Source: Gemmatimonadales bacterium UBA2960 (GTDB taxonomy: Bacteria; Gemmatimonadota; Gemmatimonadetes; Longimicrobiales; Gaopeijiaceae). Taken from it: a stretch of 17,383 nt of DNA. The stretch's first letter is position 1, and each line of letters starts with the position of its first letter. Location of the stretch: positions 845 to 18,227 of the forward strand of contig DEBI01000066.1 of the NCBI GenBank assembly GCA_002348465.1, in the 5' to 3' direction. Positions 14,708-17,383 of this stretch are shown piece by piece. A program made the translations under genes and the position numbers. The notes under the pieces are model-generated. The model saw only the letters and a program-made list of their open reading frames with translations, ran no database searches and was not told the DNA's origin.

Positions 14708-14713
14708 CTCCTT
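14708..14713 (-). promoter_or_regulatory. Ribosome binding site of the plug-like protein gene
   Basis: AAGGAG on the minus strand ends nine bases before the ATG at 14698. It decides this start, which would otherwise be doubtful because about 29 non-hydrophobic residues precede the export signal. Confidence 0.65.
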
Positions 14714-14755
14714 GGGGTCCGTTAAACAGAGATACGAACGACCTAGAATTGACGA

Positions 14756-14783
14756 GCCCCCACCGGCAACTGCCGGTGGGGGC
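14756..14783 (-). terminator. Strong GC-rich hairpin downstream of susC-susD pair
   Basis: A perfect 12-bp stem, GCCCCCACCGGC (14756-14767) and GCCGGTGGGGGC (14772-14783), closes a 4-base loop (AACT). It starts 36 bases after the SusD stop codon and lies before the start of the plug-protein gene on the same strand. On the minus strand the stem is followed by TCGTCAATTCT, a poor U-tract. It is probably a transcription terminator or a stabilising 3' hairpin of the susC-susD mRNA. Confidence 0.7.
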
Positions 14784-14819
14784 CGTCGGTACTACCCCTG
14801 CAAATGCTACCCGGTCACG

Positions 14820-16241
14820 TCAACCGCAAGCCGGGTCGCCTGCCATGTTCGGGTTCAGCTGACACTCGTTACGAGGCATCGGGAAACAAGACACCCGATC
14901 CGCAACGGAGGTACTACCCGTAATCCAACCATCGGACGTTAGGAACGGGTGGTTCCAACGCTCGAGGTCATACAGGCGCTTACCCTGCATCCAGAGGTTC
15001 GCATACCTCTCACGGTCAAGAATCGCGTTAGCCGTAGAGGCGTTCGCGTCCGTCACGTCATCAGCGGTATACGGCCACTGCAAGAAGTTACCCATCGCAG
15101 TCGGCGCCGCGAGGGCAGCCAAACCGTGGTGAGCACGAACAGTGTTAATGTGCCCGATGAACGTGGCGTAATCCGGCGTACCCTGAAGAGCAGCCTCAGC
15201 CATGATCATGTACATCTCGATCGCCGAAGCTCTCGGGATGTCGGACCCACGATCGTCATAGATATCCTGACGATAATGCGCATGGTCGCCGTCCGCGCCC
15301 TGGTGGGCACCGGAACCGTCACCATCGCAGTTTCCTGTCTTCGTCACTCCACCCGGAATGTTGTCCGGGTAAGCAGACGCTAGGTCGTTCCACTCACCAC
15401 ACTTCGTGAACTTCGTGCGTGGGTCCGTCTCATTCTCATACATAGCCTGAGCTAGAGTACGGTACACGCCGACCTCGGCGCGATTCCACGTTTCGATCCA
15501 GAAGAGGTTCGTGTTGGCACCTTGGGCATAAATCGCATCGTCCGAAAAGTCGATCGTCATGCCTGGCTCAGCGATCGCTGCCGCGGCTGCAGCCGAAGCA
15601 GTCGCCCACGAGCCGGTACCTTCAACGGCCATGCCGAACTCGGCCTGGGCCTGACCTAATTTTGCTGCAAGACGCCACTGGTCAGCACCTGAACCGGCAG
15701 CACTAGCGATCGTATAAGCCTGATCGAACGAAGCTTTCGCCCTGGCAAAAGCGTTCGCCCGAGGCTCAGACGGACCAATGTCAAAAGCTACCTTGCAGTA
15801 TGCTTCACCGAGTCGCATGTACGCATGCCCCTGGTACACGAAGAGACGTGCACCGAGGACTGAGGAACTCTCAGAGCCCCCCAGGACCTCTTGCAGGCGA
15901 GTCCACGCCTGACCTGCGGCCCAAGCGGCCTCATGCATCTGCTCCCAGTCGCCTTCGGCGTCCTGGTCGGTGTAGAAACCCGTCCGGAAATCCTGCGTTG
16001 AGCCATACGACCCCGTACCGGCAAGTTCGTCACTCAAGCGCGCAATATCGAACGCGTAGTTGTCCTGCACATCGTTGTACTCAGCCGAGGCGCCCGCAAC
16101 GAGCACCGGCATGAGCTCAGGAGTCACCACGTCAGCGTCTTGGATAGCTCCCGGGTTGAGAACTTCAAGGTCACACCCGGAGAGGACGACCGCAAAAGCG
16201 GCCACTGCCGGAAGTCCGGCCCTTCTCGTCCAGTTACGCAT
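14820..16241 (-). CDS. SusD/RagB-like outer-membrane nutrient-binding lipoprotein
   Basis: The 473-residue protein has a lipoprotein signal peptide ending VVLSGC (Cys23), followed by DLEVLNPGAIQDAD, the usual beginning of SusD-like proteins in Gemmatimonadota. The rest is helical TPR-like, with the SusD pattern of many Ala-rich helices (for example ARLFVYQGHAYMRLGEAYCK). The C-terminal part is typical: RASAIEMYMIMAEAALQ, INTVRAHHGLAAL, ILDRERYANLWMQGKRLYDL and FPMPRNECQLNPN. Such proteins form a lid on a SusC-type TonB receptor at the cell surface and bind the nutrient; the ligand here is unknown. Its ATG overlaps the stop of the upstream receptor gene as TAATG, so translation is probably coupled. 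A strong hairpin lies 36 bases downstream. Confidence 0.92.
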   Translation of the reverse strand: MRNWTRRAGLPAVAAFAVVLSGCDLEVLNPGAIQDADVVTPELMPVLVAGASAEYNDVQDNYAFDIARLSDELAGTGSYGSTQDFRTGFYTDQDAEGDWEQMHEAAWAAGQAWTRLQEVLGGSESSSVLGARLFVYQGHAYMRLGEAYCKVAFDIGPSEPRANAFARAKASFDQAYTIASAAGSGADQWRLAAKLGQAQAEFGMAVEGTGSWATASAAAAAAIAEPGMTIDFSDDAIYAQGANTNLFWIETWNRAEVGVYRTLAQAMYENETDPRTKFTKCGEWNDLASAYPDNIPGGVTKTGNCDGDGSGAHQGADGDHAHYRQDIYDDRGSDIPRASAIEMYMIMAEAALQGTPDYATFIGHINTVRAHHGLAALAAPTAMGNFLQWPYTADDVTDANASTANAILDRERYANLWMQGKRLYDLERWNHPFLTSDGWITGSTSVADRVSCFPMPRNECQLNPNMAGDPACG

Positions 16242-17383
16242 TAGAAGTTCACCTGCATGTTGAGGATTAAGATCCTCGGCGGCGCCATGTTGTAGTACTC
16301 GAACGCGTACTCGCCGCGATCCAGACCACGGTCTGTCGCCTCAGGATCTAGGCCCTGGTAGTCTGTCGTCTGCCAGAGATTCTTACCCTGCAGTGAGAGG
16401 CTCACGCTGCGCGTTCCCGGAATGAGATCATCCGGAAGACGATAAGACAGCGAAGCCGAACGGAGCTTGATGAAGTCAGCATCCTGTGTCCATGCACCCC
16501 AGTCAATCTTACCAGGCACGCATGTCACTACTTGGTTCGGCGTCAGGTTCGTTCTGCCGTTGGCGTTGAACTCATTCTGAATACCGAAGCAGTGAGGCCA
16601 CGTCTCGCGACGAGCAGTGGCCCAACCGATGCCGATTGTCCGCGAGTGACCAACCTGGCTCTCAAACAGCACGTCCAGGGTTAGCGCTTGGCTAAACGTC
16701 ATGCGAGTACCTAGCGCAATGATCTCCTGCGGGAACACGACGCCGAGAACGGCCAGTTCTGTGTCTTCAGCCTGTCCAACAGCAGTCGGGTTCATAACAA
16801 CTGGATCGTACTCCACGCCAATCGGGAAGCCTAGCTGCAGGTTTCCGCCAGCATTTTGGAGAGGACCAAGGTCCGTGATCTCAGACTCGTTTGACGAGTA
16901 AGAGAAGTTCACGTTCCAGTCTAGGAAATCCGACCGTACCGGGGACACGTTCAGGATTGCTTCGTATCCCTTGTTAGTCGTCTCACCGAGGTTACGCAGT
17001 GTGGCCTCTTCCGTACCGAAGGAGGGAGCTTCCTGCACACCGATAAGAGCGTCTCTAGTCGTCTGGTCGTATTTCGTAAAGTCAATCGACATCCGACCAT
17101 CTAGCATAGAAGCCTCGAAACCCATCTCGAGTTCTGTTGAGACTTCCGGGCCAAGGTCCGCATTACCGAGGTTACCGATAATGAGTGCCGGAACGACCTC
17201 GTCAGCCTGCGTGGCTTCGTAGATCTTCACAGCATCGAACGCACCTGGCGCACGACCGGACTTACCCCAAGCTGCGCGCAGCTTAAGAGCGTCGAAGAGA
17301 CCTTCAGGGAAGAAGGCTTCATCCGAAATGGTGTAAGCACCGGCGATCTTCGGATACGCGGCAAGGCCGAAGCCCGAACCGAA
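16241..17383 (-). CDS. SusC/RagA-like TonB-dependent receptor, C-terminal part, cut by window edge
   Basis: The visible 381 residues are the end of an outer-membrane beta-barrel receptor. The frame is open to the last base of the window, so the N-terminal regulatory domain, plug and first strands are missing. Signatures include LFDALKLRAAWGKSGRAPG, GPEVSTELEMGFEASMLDGR, MSIDFTKYDQTTRDALIG, NLGETTNKGYEAILNVSP and LDWNVNFSYSSNESEI. The closing part reads LRSASLSYRLPDDLI, then VSLSLQGKNLWQTTDYQGLD, and ends in a strand with a terminal Phe (MQVNF), as needed for barrel assembly. With the adjacent SusD lipoprotein it should form a TonB-energised uptake complex. Its TAA stop shares one base with the SusD ATG (TAATG). 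The substrate cannot be read from this part. Confidence 0.92.
   Translation of the reverse strand, partial: FGSGFGLAAYPKIAGAYTISDEAFFPEGLFDALKLRAAWGKSGRAPGAFDAVKIYEATQADEVVPALIIGNLGNADLGPEVSTELEMGFEASMLDGRMSIDFTKYDQTTRDALIGVQEAPSFGTEEATLRNLGETTNKGYEAILNVSPVRSDFLDWNVNFSYSSNESEITDLGPLQNAGGNLQLGFPIGVEYDPVVMNPTAVGQAEDTELAVLGVVFPQEIIALGTRMTFSQALTLDVLFESQVGHSRTIGIGWATARRETWPHCFGIQNEFNANGRTNLTPNQVVTCVPGKIDWGAWTQDADFIKLRSASLSYRLPDDLIPGTRSVSLSLQGKNLWQTTDYQGLDPEATDRGLDRGEYAFEYYNMAPPRILILNMQVNF

Noticed and set aside
1..17383. tRNA genes, rRNA, CRISPR arrays, insertion sequences, phage or toxin-antitoxin genes
   Set aside because: Looked for cloverleaf-like sequences, spaced direct repeats, transposase-like proteins and terminal inverted repeats; none was seen.

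Overview
The window is 17,383 bases of moderately GC-rich bacterial DNA from a Gram-negative, outer-membrane organism. It encodes two outer-membrane-type lipoproteins (SusD-like and a small one), a TonB-dependent receptor and a regulatory-domain/plug protein. A non-Bacteroidota-looking SusC/SusD pair, secreted choice-of-anchor B / YVTN / VCBS propellers, a secreted creatininase-family protein and a secreted DUF1028 protein together most resemble Gemmatimonadota, probably marine. This is an inference from gene content; no rRNA or marker gene is present, and other phyla of the Bacteroidota neighbourhood remain possible.

Left part (1-5157, minus strand): the start of a polyunsaturated fatty acid (PUFA) synthase locus. 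pfaD (FMN enoyl reductase) is followed after 30 bases by pfaA (ketosynthase, malonyl acyltransferase, acyl carrier protein). pfaA is cut by the left edge inside its first visible ACP, so the rest of PfaA and any pfaB/pfaC genes lie outside. The order with pfaD first recalls the myxobacterial pfa1-pfa2-pfa3 clusters rather than the pfaA-B-C-D order of marine Gammaproteobacteria.

Middle part (5372-12101): a secreted DUF1028 protein on the minus strand diverges from a plus-strand, operon-like series of three exported beta-propeller proteins. These are a large FG-GAP + choice-of-anchor B protein, a YVTN-type propeller 11 bases downstream, and a VCBS/FG-GAP lipoprotein starting 5 bases after that. 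The 252-base divergent region holds an 11-bp-stem inverted repeat just upstream of the first propeller gene.

Right part (12384-17383): a secreted creatininase-family protein with altered metal-ligand positions and a small lipoprotein lie on the plus strand. On the minus strand are a SusC-type TonB receptor (cut by the right edge), a SusD-type lipoprotein joined to it by a TAATG overlap, a strong hairpin, and then a separate regulatory-domain/plug protein without a barrel.

The genes seem to form three functional blocks: membrane-lipid (PUFA) synthesis, an uncharacterised exported propeller set, and outer-membrane nutrient uptake. No tRNA, rRNA, CRISPR array, insertion sequence or phage gene was seen. 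No stretch without a gene exceeds 300 bases.
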